This document shows positions 39,781 to 49,263 of a stretch of 64,000 bases of DNA, one piece after another (within the stretch, counting starts at the first letter, position 1; every line of letters begins with the position of its first letter). The position numbers and the translations under genes are program-made. The notes beneath the pieces are model-generated. The model saw only the letters and a list, made by a program, of their open reading frames with translations, searched no databases and was not told the origin of the DNA. The DNA is from Neobacillus bataviensis (GTDB lineage Bacteria > Bacillota > Bacilli > Bacillales_B > DSM-18226): NCBI RefSeq assembly GCF_019969725.1, contig NZ_JAHXYW010000004.1, positions 186,001 to 250,000 on the forward strand, in the 5' to 3' direction.

Positions 39781-39894
39781 TTTACTTGTATCTACATCAT
39801 TCCTATAAAAATACTTGTTTTTATGAGTGGGTATGATATATTTTTATGGTGAAAAAATAAATATAAATTGAATTTACATTTGGAGTGAAAATAA

Positions 39895-40662
39895 ATGCTG
39901 CATCAATTTTCTCGTAATGAGCTTGCGATAGGAAAAGAAGGATTAGATATTATGAAGGGCAGCACCGTTGCTGTTCTGGGTATTGGCGGTGTCGGTTCGT
40001 TTGCGGCGGAAGCGCTTGCCCGTTCTGGTGTCGGGCGCTTAGTGTTAATCGATAAAGACGACGTTGATATCACCAATGTGAATCGACAGCTTATCGCTCT
40101 TCTTTCAACTGTCGGCCGGCCAAAGGTTGAAATTATGGAGGAGCGGATTAAAGATATTAATCCTGATTGTGAAGTCATCGCTCTTAAAATGTTTTATACT
40201 GAGGAAACTTATGAAGATATTTTCGGATATAATCTGGATTTCGTGGTTGATGCGTCGGATACTATTATGTATAAAATCCATTTAATGAAAGAGTGCTTAA
40301 AGCGAAATATCCCGATTATCTCAAGCATGGGGGCAGCCAATAAAATGGACCCAACCCGCTTTCAGATTGCCGATATTTCAAAAACGCATACGGATCCAAT
40401 TGCTAAGGTAATTCGTACGAAGCTGCGTAAGGAACGAATCCATAAAGGCATTCCGGTTGTTTTTTCCGATGAAAGCCCTATCGTTATTCGGGAAGATGTC
40501 CGCAAAGAGGTCGGGAATGATCAAGCGGCTATCCGTAAGGCGAAGATGCCTCCTTCCTCTAATGCTTTCGTACCATCCGCTGCCGGCTTAATTATGGCGA
40601 GCTATGTGGTGAGAGAATTGCTTAAAAATATCAAAATTAGTCGCGTTTCGGATGAAAAATAG
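39895..40662 (+). CDS. tcdA: tRNA threonylcarbamoyladenosine dehydratase TcdA
   Basis: TcdA cyclises t6A37 in tRNA to ct6A using ATP. The 255-residue E1-like protein has the nucleotide-binding GIGGVGSFAAEALARSGVG, LIDKDDVDITNVNRQ and a central segment with DFVVDASDTI; conserved basic residues follow in RTKLRKERIHKG. It corresponds to YrvM of B. subtilis. Many relatives are annotated as ThiF/MoeB-like, but the length and RKERI stretch favour TcdA. Confidence 0.9.
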   Translation: MLHQFSRNELAIGKEGLDIMKGSTVAVLGIGGVGSFAAEALARSGVGRLVLIDKDDVDITNVNRQLIALLSTVGRPKVEIMEERIKDINPDCEVIALKMFYTEETYEDIFGYNLDFVVDASDTIMYKIHLMKECLKRNIPIISSMGAANKMDPTRFQIADISKTHTDPIAKVIRTKLRKERIHKGIPVVFSDESPIVIREDVRKEVGNDQAAIRKAKMPPSSNAFVPSAAGLIMASYVVRELLKNIKISRVSDEK

Positions 40663-40674
40663 ACTTGTTGTAGG

Positions 40675-40708
40675 CCTTGGACTGGTAAAGTTCGGGGTCT
40701 TTCTTTTT
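40675..40708 (+). terminator. Probable terminator after tcdA
   Basis: CCTTGGAC (40675-40682) pairs with GTTCGGGG (40690-40697) using several G-T pairs, then TCTTTCTTTTT. Moderate support. Confidence 0.45.
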
Positions 40709-40721
40709 CTAGCGGGAAAAA

Positions 40722-41198
40722 ATTAACATAGAGCGGGTATACGTGCCCGAAACCGCAGTGGGAGTAAGAAAAAGGTAACGTAGACCGTGTCTACATGCCC
40801 GAAATTAAGGTGGGAGTAAGAAAAAGGTAACGTAGACCGTGTCTACATGCCCGAAAGCGAGGTGGGAGTAAGAAAAAGGTAACGTAGACCGTGTCTACGT
40901 GCCCGAAAGCGAGGTGGGAGTAAGAAAAAGGTAACGTAGACTGTGTCTACATGCCCGAAATCGGGGTGGGAGTAAGAAAAAGGTAACGTAGACCGTGTCT
41001 CCGTGCCCGAAATCGGGGTGGGAGTAAGAAAAAGGTAACGTAGACCGTGTCTCCGTGCCCGAAATCGGGGTGGATTAAGAAAAAGGTAACGTAAATCGTG
41101 TCTACGTGCCCGAAACCGCAGTGGGAAGAAGAAAAAAGGCACGTAAAACGAGTCTACGTGCCCGAAACCCTGAAGTGAGAAGGAAAAAGGTAACGTAG
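40722..41198 (+). repeat. Nine-unit 52-base tandem repeat array
   Basis: This 477-base array fills most of the 596-base gene-free stretch after tcdA. Units begin at 40722 (degenerate), 40774, 40826, 40878, 40930, 40982, 41034, 41085 and 41138, with a partial tenth at 41189. The period is exactly 52 bases in six steps and 51-53 near the end. Each unit has the order GGTAACGTAGACCGTGTCTA, CGTGCCCGAAA, a variable hexamer, then GGGAGTAAGAAAAA. The core GTAGACCGTGTCTAC is an inverted repeat. The hexamer varies (CCGCAG, TTAAGG, GCGAGG, TCGGGG). There are no unique spacers, so it is not a CRISPR array. Confidence 0.95.
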
Positions 41199-41203
41199 AA
41201 TAA

Positions 41204-41233
41204 AAAAGGCCGCTTAGAGATCCCCTAAACGAC
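41204..41233 (-). terminator. Terminator of the NERD-domain gene
   Basis: On the minus strand GGTCGTTTAG pairs with CTAAGCGGCC (G-T and mismatch tolerated), followed by TTTTTTATT. It lies just past the stop of the minus-strand gene and borders the tandem array. Confidence 0.75.
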
Positions 41234-41258
41234 CATAATATAAGTTTAAATATCAAAT

Positions 41259-42164
41259 TTATTCATAGTAAAACCATCGACCATACCCAATTTTATTATA
41301 ATTCTCCATTAGAATCCTCCTAATTTTCTTTCTAGACTGAATTACCCCGCACCATTCATGCACCAGATTAGTTGTAATCTTCAAATCAGGAAAAAGCAGT
41401 TTTATCTCCTCGACGCCCCTTAAAACGCCGGAAACCACATCTTCCTGGCACCCACATTTTTCACATACCAATTTCTTTTCACCGATTAAATGCATAAATG
41501 AAAAGCATAAGTGGCAAAGGATGCCCTTTCTGAGTGGTTCATATTTATATGAAATTGACCGGCTATATGGAGTTTCATTGAGATGCATTGAAATTAATTG
41601 GTCCGCGAGCTTTTTATGTAGGCCGTTTAATTTTGAAGGAATTTGGTCAAATTTTTTTATAAAGCTATCAAGCTGTGTCGGAAATATAATTGGTGAGTTT
41701 AATGGGGCTTGATATAAGGTGAATTTGGGGTTTACAAAGCTTACATATCCATCTAGGGGAAAAGTAAATCCAAGATTTTTGATTAATGGCCCAAGAAGCA
41801 ATTTACTCCTTTTTAATTGATCCAATGGATTCTGTATTTCATCATTGCCAAAGGTTAAGAAACTGCCTGATTCATAATAAAAGTCCCCTTCAAAGTTTTT
41901 AACCTCAAAAGGATAAAGTGTTTCTTGAGAAATGATTAAGGTATCGATTTGGAAAAATGAGTTGTTAAACTCAAGGCATAAATCATTGATAACATACTTA
42001 TCACTTTGAAAGGTTGCTGTTAATTGGTCAAACATCACCTCTCCCTGATAGCCTTTTTCGAGTTTCCAATAACGCTTCCTTTCTTTGGGTGACAACAACA
42101 TCCGTGGATTTAATGACCGAAGAATCCTCAATTCAATTGAGGGTGAACGGGACTTTAAAAACAT
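41259..42164 (-). CDS. NERD-domain nuclease-like protein with C-terminal zinc ribbon
   Basis: The 301-residue protein carries a nuclease-related (NERD) domain, residues about 38-150. It has the N-terminal glycine-glutamate GYQGEVMFD (E42), IDTLII (D74) and EVKNFEG (E87, K89), the restriction-endonuclease-like D...ExK pattern. A C-terminal four-cysteine ribbon follows (CHLC and CEKCGC about 20 residues apart, near 215-240), then a basic tail. No partner methylase or helicase is adjacent. GAGAGGAAG precedes the ATG. The gene is opposite in strand to its flanks and lies in the one block foreign to the tcdA-rarA order. Substrate and role are unknown; DNA processing or defence are inferences. Confidence 0.8.
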   Translation of the reverse strand: MFLKSRSPSIELRILRSLNPRMLLSPKERKRYWKLEKGYQGEVMFDQLTATFQSDKYVINDLCLEFNNSFFQIDTLIISQETLYPFEVKNFEGDFYYESGSFLTFGNDEIQNPLDQLKRSKLLLGPLIKNLGFTFPLDGYVSFVNPKFTLYQAPLNSPIIFPTQLDSFIKKFDQIPSKLNGLHKKLADQLISMHLNETPYSRSISYKYEPLRKGILCHLCFSFMHLIGEKKLVCEKCGCQEDVVSGVLRGVEEIKLLFPDLKITTNLVHEWCGVIQSRKKIRRILMENYNKIGYGRWFYYE

Positions 42165-42387
42165 ATTACACTTCCTCTCAAGTTCATAATTTCATTATAA
42201 AAAATAATTTTGTTAATAATGCATGAACCTTTTGTTAACATTCTCAGTCTCCAGCCCTAGAACCCATTCATCCTCGAGCCGTTTATCCTGTCAACTAAAT
42301 CCAGATATAATAAAGTCAGAAAAACACCTTCATGCAGGAAAATTTTTCTTCAATAAGGTAAACTGGCAAGTAGAGAGGAGAGAAAAA

Positions 42388-43314
42388 ATGGAAAAAATTG
42401 TCGAGTTAAAAGGCGTTACCAAAGTTATTAAAGGAAGAACCATTATTGATAATATTAGCTTTCAAGTAAATAAAGGCGAGGTTTTCGGCTTTTTAGGCCC
42501 AAATGGGGCGGGGAAAACGACAACTATTCGGATGATTGTCGGCCTGATGGGAATCACTTCAGGGGATATCACCATTGATGGAGCAAGCATTAAAACCCAA
42601 TTTGAAGATGCTGTTAGACATGTAGGCGCCATCGTTGAAAATCCGGAAATGTATAAATTTTTAACCGGTTATCAAAATTTGGTGCATTATGCCAGAATGA
42701 CCAAAGGAATTACTAAAGAAAAAATAGCCGAAACAGTCGAACTTGTCGGGTTAACCGACCGGATTAACGACAAAGTAAAAACTTACTCACTTGGGATGAG
42801 GCAGAGATTAGGGCTTGCACAGTGTTTACTGCATGACCCCCAGGTGTTGATCCTTGATGAGCCGACCAACGGATTAGACCCTGCAGGCATAAGAGAAATC
42901 CGCGATTATGTCCGCCTGCTGGCACGTGAAAAAAATATGGCCGTCATCGTCTCTAGCCATCTGCTATCTGAAATGGAAATGATGTGCGACCGAATCGGAA
43001 TTATTCAAAACGGTAAACTGATTGATGTACAACTAGTTCAGGAATTCGTCCAGAGTACCGAAAGCACGTATGAATTAGAGGTAGTTCCAAGCGACAAGGC
43101 ATTAGCACTAATCGAGACAATCTATCCTAATATTAGGACAGGCCGATCACGAAATGGCATTTCCGTTGAGGTTTCAAAAGAAGAAATTCCTCAGTTAATC
43201 AAAATATTGGTTAATGAGGATATCAAGGTTTTTGGGATAAAAGAAGTAGCCAAAACATTAGAGGATCGCTTCCTTGAAGTTACGAAAGAAAAGGAGGCAG
43301 CAACCCATGCTTAA
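42388..43314 (+). CDS. ABC transporter ATP-binding protein
   Basis: The 308-residue ATPase has Walker A GPNGAGKTTT, signature YSLGMRQRLGLAQ, Walker B VLILDEPTNGLD and switch SSHLLSE. The C-terminal extension (about 215-308) is like that of the BcrA/CcmA-type subunits of ABC-2 exporters. The cargo is not readable; bacteriocin, antibiotic or lipid export are typical. ATG 42388 follows GAGAGGAG. It overlaps the permease gene by 8 bases. The pair lies in the accessory block beside the NERD gene. Confidence 0.9.
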   Translation: MEKIVELKGVTKVIKGRTIIDNISFQVNKGEVFGFLGPNGAGKTTTIRMIVGLMGITSGDITIDGASIKTQFEDAVRHVGAIVENPEMYKFLTGYQNLVHYARMTKGITKEKIAETVELVGLTDRINDKVKTYSLGMRQRLGLAQCLLHDPQVLILDEPTNGLDPAGIREIRDYVRLLAREKNMAVIVSSHLLSEMEMMCDRIGIIQNGKLIDVQLVQEFVQSTESTYELEVVPSDKALALIETIYPNIRTGRSRNGISVEVSKEEIPQLIKILVNEDIKVFGIKEVAKTLEDRFLEVTKEKEAATHA

Positions 43315-44257
43315 TTTAATCAAAAATGAATGGATGAAAATATTTAAACGGCCGGGGACGTATGTAATGATGGCCATCTTGATCGCTGTTACCATTATTG
43401 TTGGGATTTTCTTTAAGTATCAAGATACTAACAGCAAAGCAGCAGTCGATAAAAATTGGGAGCAAACCTTGCAGCAGGAAAATGATGCATTAAAGAAGCA
43501 GATGGATCAAAGTCAAACCAAAATAGAAAAGAAATTTTTCCAAAAAGAAATCGCCATCAATGATTATCGAATCAAGCATCATCTAAATCCGCATGAAAAA
43601 TATAATGTTTGGTCCTTTGTCAAGGATGCATCAGAGCTCATTATTTTAGCAGGTTTATTTACCATTATCGTCTCAGCTGGAATTGTTGCCAGTGAATTTA
43701 ATTGGGGGACTATTAAACTATTGCTAATCAGGCCGATTAATCGGACGAAAATCCTTACCTCGAAATATTTAACCGTTTTAATGTTTGCCCTGTTTATGCT
43801 AGGGATTCTGTTTGTTTTTTCGATGGCGCTGGGAGCCATCTTATTTGGGATGCCAGAGAATGCCGTTCCATATTTGAATTATAATAATGGCCAGGTTACT
43901 GAACAAAATATTGTCGTTCACTTATTAATCTATTATGGTCTAAACTCGATTAAAATGATGATGTTAGTTACGATGGCATTTATGATTTCATCTGTGTTCC
44001 GCAATAGTTCGCTGGCTATCGGTCTATCATTGTTCTTATTGTTTACCGGTGATCAATTCACAGCTTTATTGTCATTGAAATTTTCTTGGGCGAAATACAT
44101 CCTATTTGCCAATACCGATTTAATGCAATATTTCGAAGGCACACCAATGGTGGAAGGGATGACGTTGACCTTCTCCATCCTCATGCTGCTGCTCTATTTT
44201 GTTGTCTTCCAATTTTTTGCTTTCTTCGTTTTCAAAAAACGTGACGTAGCAGCTTAA
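43307..44257 (+). CDS. ABC-2 type transporter permease
   Basis: The 316-residue protein has an N-terminal membrane segment (YVMMAILIAVTIIVGIFF), a polar, coiled-coil-prone stretch (about 45-85, rich in K, Q and E), then five more hydrophobic segments ending LLLYFVVFQFFAFFVF. The layout matches ABC-2 permeases with a large first external loop. ATG 43307 follows AAGGAGG and lies inside the end of the ATPase gene, so the two form one transporter. Substrate unknown. Confidence 0.88.
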   Translation: MLNLIKNEWMKIFKRPGTYVMMAILIAVTIIVGIFFKYQDTNSKAAVDKNWEQTLQQENDALKKQMDQSQTKIEKKFFQKEIAINDYRIKHHLNPHEKYNVWSFVKDASELIILAGLFTIIVSAGIVASEFNWGTIKLLLIRPINRTKILTSKYLTVLMFALFMLGILFVFSMALGAILFGMPENAVPYLNYNNGQVTEQNIVVHLLIYYGLNSIKMMMLVTMAFMISSVFRNSSLAIGLSLFLLFTGDQFTALLSLKFSWAKYILFANTDLMQYFEGTPMVEGMTLTFSILMLLLYFVVFQFFAFFVFKKRDVAA

Positions 44258-44262
44258 CAAAA

Positions 44263-44302
44263 AAAGGTGTCAGGCACGATCCAATGGTGCCTGACACCTT
44301 TT
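44263..44302. terminator. Bidirectional terminator, GGTGTCAGGCAC type
   Basis: AAAGGTGTCAGGCAC (44263-44277) pairs perfectly with GTGCCTGACACCTTT (44287-44301), with A and T runs on the two sides, serving the convergent permease and rarA genes. This stem sequence recurs widely in Bacillus intergenic regions. Confidence 0.9.
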
Positions 44303-44303
44303 C

Positions 44304-45572
44304 CTATTTTCGCATCAATTTCTCATAAACAGTCGCTAATGCCTGCTCAAATTTCCCTGTTTTCTTAGGTTGATAGTATTGTTTATTTTTTAGCCTATCT
44401 GGTAAGTATTGCTGAGGCACCCAGCCGTTTTCAAAGTCATGAGGATATTTGTAGCCGATTCCTCTGCCAAGCTCTTTTGCGCCTTTATAGTGGGCATCAC
44501 GCAGATGGTCCGGCACTTCGCCGACGATTCCTTTTCTGATATCTTCAAGGGCTGCTTCAATCGCTAAAACAGCAGAGTTGGACTTAGGTGACAAGCACAG
44601 CTCAATCACGGCATTTGCTAAGGGAATCCTTGCTTCAGGGAAACCGATTCGTTCTGCCGTTTCAATGGCCGCTAAAGTCCTTGCTCCCGCTTGCGGGTTA
44701 GCGAGCCCGACATCCTCATAAGCAATAACAATCAAGCGCCGGCTTATACTGACCAAATCGCCTGCTTCAATTAACCTCCCAAGATAATGAAGGGCCGCAT
44801 TGACGTCGCTGCCTCGGATTGATTTTTGAAAAGCCGAGAGGACATCATAATGTTCATCCCCATCTTTATCGGCAACTAAGCTTTTCTTTTGCAAGCACTC
44901 TTCTGCTGTGGCCACATCGATATGAATTACATCCTCCGGATCTTTATCTGTTGAAAGAACCGCTAATTCCAGTGCGTTTAACGAGCTTCTAACGTCACCG
45001 CCCGATGCCTGAGCAAAATGCTGCAGTGCTTCATCTGAAACCGCCACCTTTAATCGTCCGAAGCCCCGCTCTTCATCCTCAAGTGCCCGTTTCAAAGCCT
45101 GTTTAATTTCGACTGGAGTTAACGGCTTAAGTTCGAAAATTTGACATCGGCTGCGGATCGCTGGATTAATCGCAAAATAAGGATTGCTGGTAGTCGCGCC
45201 AATTAAGGTAATCATTCCGTTTTCCAGGTAGGGTAATAAAAAATCCTGTTTTGCTTTATCTAAACGATGGACTTCGTCGAGGAGAAGGATTACTTTCCCG
45301 GACATTTTCGCCTCTGCTGCGACAATTTCCATGTCCTTTTTATTATTGGTTACGGCATTCAAAGTTCGAAATGCATATTTCGTGCTGCCAGCGATGGCGC
45401 TGGCAATCGAGGTTTTGCCGATCCCTGGCGGTCCATATAAAATCATTGATGTCAGCTGTTTCGCTTTTACCATTCTCGCAATAATTTTACCGTCGCCTAC
45501 TAGATGCTGCTGGCCGACAATTTCTTCAATCGTTCTGGGACGCATTCGAAATGCTAAAGGTTTTTGCTGCAT
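44304..45572 (-). CDS. rarA: Replication-associated recombination protein RarA
   Basis: RarA (MgsA) is a AAA+ ATPase acting at stalled replication forks. The 422-residue protein has Walker A GPPGIGKTSIA, Walker B ILLLDEVHRL, the family signature LAFRMRPRTIEEIVGQ near the start, and a C-terminal tetramerisation region (DHLRDAHYKGAKELGRG, YKYPHDF). GGAGAG is 6 bases before the ATG at 45572; other in-frame ATGs lie upstream without good spacing. It corresponds to YrvN. Confidence 0.93.
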   Translation of the reverse strand: MQQKPLAFRMRPRTIEEIVGQQHLVGDGKIIARMVKAKQLTSMILYGPPGIGKTSIASAIAGSTKYAFRTLNAVTNNKKDMEIVAAEAKMSGKVILLLDEVHRLDKAKQDFLLPYLENGMITLIGATTSNPYFAINPAIRSRCQIFELKPLTPVEIKQALKRALEDEERGFGRLKVAVSDEALQHFAQASGGDVRSSLNALELAVLSTDKDPEDVIHIDVATAEECLQKKSLVADKDGDEHYDVLSAFQKSIRGSDVNAALHYLGRLIEAGDLVSISRRLIVIAYEDVGLANPQAGARTLAAIETAERIGFPEARIPLANAVIELCLSPKSNSAVLAIEAALEDIRKGIVGEVPDHLRDAHYKGAKELGRGIGYKYPHDFENGWVPQQYLPDRLKNKQYYQPKKTGKFEQALATVYEKLMRK

Positions 45573-45649
45573 GTTCATCTCTCCAACATAAGAAATCACT
45601 TACCTTAACGATACCATTTTCTATCCTAAAAGCATATTAAAGAAGAATA

Positions 45650-45658
45650 TGATATAAT
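45650..45658 (+). promoter_or_regulatory. Extended -10 promoter of cymR
   Basis: TGATATAAT is an extended consensus -10 box (TG, one base, TATAAT) 67 bases before the cymR start. No clear -35 box. Confidence 0.5.
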
Positions 45659-45724
45659 TTTAATGCCTATCAATTAACTAAGGATTTTCTTTAATATAGA
45701 TAATAGAACATAGGGGTGCTAATA

Positions 45725-46147
45725 ATGAAGATTTCTACAAAGGGACGTTATGGCTTGACGATTATGATTGAGCTTGCTAAAAAACACGGTGAAGGTCCTA
45801 CTTCTTTAAAAACGATTGCTCAGGCCAATGAATTGTCAGAACATTATTTAGAACAATTAATTGCTCCATTACGAAATGCCGGATTAGTTAGGAGTATTAG
45901 GGGTGCTTATGGAGGCTATATTCTTTCAGATATTCCTTCAAAAATTACTGCAGGGGATGTTATCCGTGTCCTTGAAGGTCCGATTACGCCTGTAGAGGGC
46001 ATTGAAGATGAAGAACCTGCCAAGCGTGAGCTGTGGATTCGTATTCGTGATGCGATTAAGGATGTTTTAGATAATACGACATTAGAAGACTTAGCAAGCC
46101 ACAGTGAAGATCAGGAACCAGAAGAAGGTTATATGTTTTACATTTAA
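45725..46147 (+). CDS. cymR: Rrf2-family regulator CymR
   Basis: CymR is the master repressor of cysteine metabolism and works with cysteine synthase CysK. The 140-residue Rrf2-family protein has an N-terminal winged helix (MKISTKGRYGLTIMIELAK, with EHYLEQLIAPLRNAGLVRS) and a regulatory wing ending EGPITPVEG. It lacks the three clustered cysteines of IscR, fitting the cluster-free CymR type. ATG 45725 follows AGGGGTG. It precedes a desulfurase and mnmA. Confidence 0.9.
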   Translation: MKISTKGRYGLTIMIELAKKHGEGPTSLKTIAQANELSEHYLEQLIAPLRNAGLVRSIRGAYGGYILSDIPSKITAGDVIRVLEGPITPVEGIEDEEPAKRELWIRIRDAIKDVLDNTTLEDLASHSEDQEPEEGYMFYI

Positions 46148-46192
46148 GGTGAATGGTAATAATAGAGAATTATTTTGATTGAAGGTGTATTT

Positions 46193-47335
46193 ATGGAAAG
46201 AATCTATCTCGACCATGCAGCGACATCTCCTATGCATCCAAGGGTTGTGGAAACAATGCTCGAAGTCATGAACTCAACTTTTGGGAATCCTTCCAGCATT
46301 CATTCCTTTGGCAGGGAAGCACGCCATCATATTGACCTTGCACGGGCAGCGTTAGCTAAAAGCATCGGGGCGAAGGAAAACGAGATTATTTTTACAAGCG
46401 GGGGTACCGAAGCCGATAATTTGGCCTTATTCAGTGTGGCTGAGAACTACCAGAAAAATGGGAAGCATATTATCACCACACAAATTGAACATCATGCAGT
46501 TCTTCATGCTTGTAAAAAACTAGAAAAAATGGGCTTTGAGGTGACTTATTTACCTGTCGATGAAACAGGGCGAATTTCGATTGATGAACTCCGAAACGCC
46601 TTGAGGAACGACACAATCTTGGTTTCTGTTATGTATGGCAATAACGAGGTAGGTACCATTCAGCCAATTAAGGAAATCGGACAACTATTAAAAGACCATC
46701 AAGCGAAATTTCACACCGATGCGGTTCAGGCATATGGAGTAGAGGACATTGATGTCCGTGAATGCATGATTGACTTATTATCTGTTTCTGCTCATAAAAT
46801 CAATGGCCCAAAAGGAATGGGCTTTCTTTTTGCAAGTACAGAGGTAAAAATTTCCCCTCGTATTTTTGGCGGGGAGCAGGAGAGAAAAAGACGTGCCGGA
46901 ACAGAAAATGTTGCGTCCATTGCTGGCTTTCATGAAGCCGTCATCGTTTCAAATGATGAGCGCTCCACAAAACGTGATAAGTATTTTGGGTTAAAAGAAA
47001 CCCTTCTGCGAAAGCTTCAGGATTTAGAGGTTGAGTTTGAGGTAAACGGATTGCTTGAAAATTCGCTGCCGCATGTATTAAACTTAAGCTTTCCAGGGAC
47101 AAGCGTGGAAGCGATGCTGGTGAATCTTGATTTAGCAGGTATCGCTGTTTCGAGCGGATCAGCTTGCACGGCTGGCTCAATCGAACCTTCTCACGTCCTG
47201 GTGGCCATGTTTGGCAAACAATCAGAGCGATTAATCAATTCCATCCGTTTCAGCTTTGGCTTCACCACAACAGAGGAAGAAGTAATAAAGGCTGCGGAAG
47301 AAACGGCTAAGGTGGTTTCGCGTCTGAAAAAATAA
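46193..47335 (+). CDS. iscS: Cysteine desulfurase IscS-type (YrvO)
   Basis: This PLP enzyme supplies sulfur to MnmA for 2-thiouridine in tRNA; B. subtilis YrvO does this with adjacent MnmA. The 380-residue protein has the PLP lysine in SAHKINGPKGMGF and the catalytic cysteine in SSGSACTAGS. ATG 46193 follows GAAGGTG; ATG 46175 is in-frame but unsupported. It is 42 bases before mnmA. It differs from NadS at 8655, which sits with the NAD genes. Confidence 0.93.
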   Translation: MERIYLDHAATSPMHPRVVETMLEVMNSTFGNPSSIHSFGREARHHIDLARAALAKSIGAKENEIIFTSGGTEADNLALFSVAENYQKNGKHIITTQIEHHAVLHACKKLEKMGFEVTYLPVDETGRISIDELRNALRNDTILVSVMYGNNEVGTIQPIKEIGQLLKDHQAKFHTDAVQAYGVEDIDVRECMIDLLSVSAHKINGPKGMGFLFASTEVKISPRIFGGEQERKRRAGTENVASIAGFHEAVIVSNDERSTKRDKYFGLKETLLRKLQDLEVEFEVNGLLENSLPHVLNLSFPGTSVEAMLVNLDLAGIAVSSGSACTAGSIEPSHVLVAMFGKQSERLINSIRFSFGFTTTEEEVIKAAEETAKVVSRLKK

Positions 47336-48496
<1,161 letters not shown>

Positions 48497-48504
48497 AAGC
48501 GGCC

Positions 48505-48536
48505 CTGATTCCTGCTCTGGAGTCAGGGTTTTTTTA
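48505..48536 (+). terminator. Intrinsic terminator after mnmA
   Basis: CCCTGATTCC pairs with GGAGTCAGGG (one G-T pair), followed by a T run. Confidence 0.88.
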
Positions 48537-48543
48537 CGGAATA

Positions 48544-48552
48544 TGTTATACT
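48544..48552 (+). promoter_or_regulatory. Extended -10 promoter of the TPR protein and recD2
   Basis: TGTTATACT is an extended -10 box (TG, one base, TATACT) 25 bases before the next start, directly after the mnmA terminator. Confidence 0.45.
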
Positions 48553-48576
48553 TTCCTTTAGAATGGAGTGATTGGA

Positions 48577-49230
48577 ATGGATAAAAACCAATTGGGTGTA
48601 CAGTACATGCAAGAAGGGAACTGGGAAGAAGCAGCAAAGGCCTTTAACGAAGCTATTGAAGAAAACCCAAAAGACCCTATTGCTTATATAAATTTTGGTA
48701 ACGTCCTCTCAGCAGTTGGGGACGATGAAAGAGCTCTAAACTTCTATCAAAAAGCAATCCAAATAGATGAAAACGCAGCGGCTGCGTACTATAGTATCGG
48801 TAATTTACTTTTTAGCAAAGACTTATTCAACGAAGCGAAAAATATGTTTGAAACCGCGATGAAAAAAGGACTTCAGTCGGCTGACAATTTCTTTATGCTG
48901 GGATTAACTCTAGTCAGTTTAGACCAAGGAAGGTATGCTCTTCCCTACCTGCAAAGAAGCGTCGAGCTAAATGAAAGCGATGCCGAAGCTCGTTTTCAAT
49001 ATGGCTTATGTTTAGCCCAGTTAGAGCTCATTGATGAGTCGATGGTTCAATTTGAAAAATGTGTGGAGTTAGATCCTCATCATTCAGATGCTTACTATAA
49101 TTTGGGGGTATCGTATGCATTTAAAGAAAATGCTGATAAAGCATTAGAAATGTTTCAAAAAGCTTTAGACATTCAACCAGACCATATGCTTGCTGGTCAT
49201 GGTAAAAAATTAATTGAAAATAATCAATAA
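48577..49230 (+). CDS. Tetratricopeptide repeat protein (YrrB-like)
   Basis: The 217-residue protein is almost entirely TPR units of 34 residues. About six are visible, with the pattern seen in GNWEEAAKAFNEAIEENPKD, DERALNFYQKAIQIDENAAA and ADKALEMFQKALDIQPDHML. TPR arrays mediate protein contacts; B. subtilis YrrB has a solved superhelix structure but no firm partner. It lies 33 bases before recD2. ATG 48577 is chosen over 48568 because GGAGTGATTGG precedes it. Confidence 0.88.
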   Translation: MDKNQLGVQYMQEGNWEEAAKAFNEAIEENPKDPIAYINFGNVLSAVGDDERALNFYQKAIQIDENAAAAYYSIGNLLFSKDLFNEAKNMFETAMKKGLQSADNFFMLGLTLVSLDQGRYALPYLQRSVELNESDAEARFQYGLCLAQLELIDESMVQFEKCVELDPHHSDAYYNLGVSYAFKENADKALEMFQKALDIQPDHMLAGHGKKLIENNQ

Positions 49231-49263
49231 AGTATTAAATTTTAAGTGGAGGGAGGGAGCATA

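Noticed and set aside
40722..41198. CRISPR array
   Set aside because: Units are contiguous and nearly identical along their whole length; there are no unique spacers and no cas genes nearby.
40843..41256. A 137-residue open frame on the minus strand across the tandem array, with repeated RARRHGLRYLFLTP-like text
   Set aside because: The 52-base period is not a multiple of 3, so each unit is read in a different frame; the repeated protein text comes from the DNA repeat. No ribosome binding site and no domain.
42223..42387. Upstream extension of the ABC ATPase
   Set aside because: The added 55 residues are low-quality sequence with no family match; GAGAGGAG precedes ATG 42388, where the conserved domain begins.
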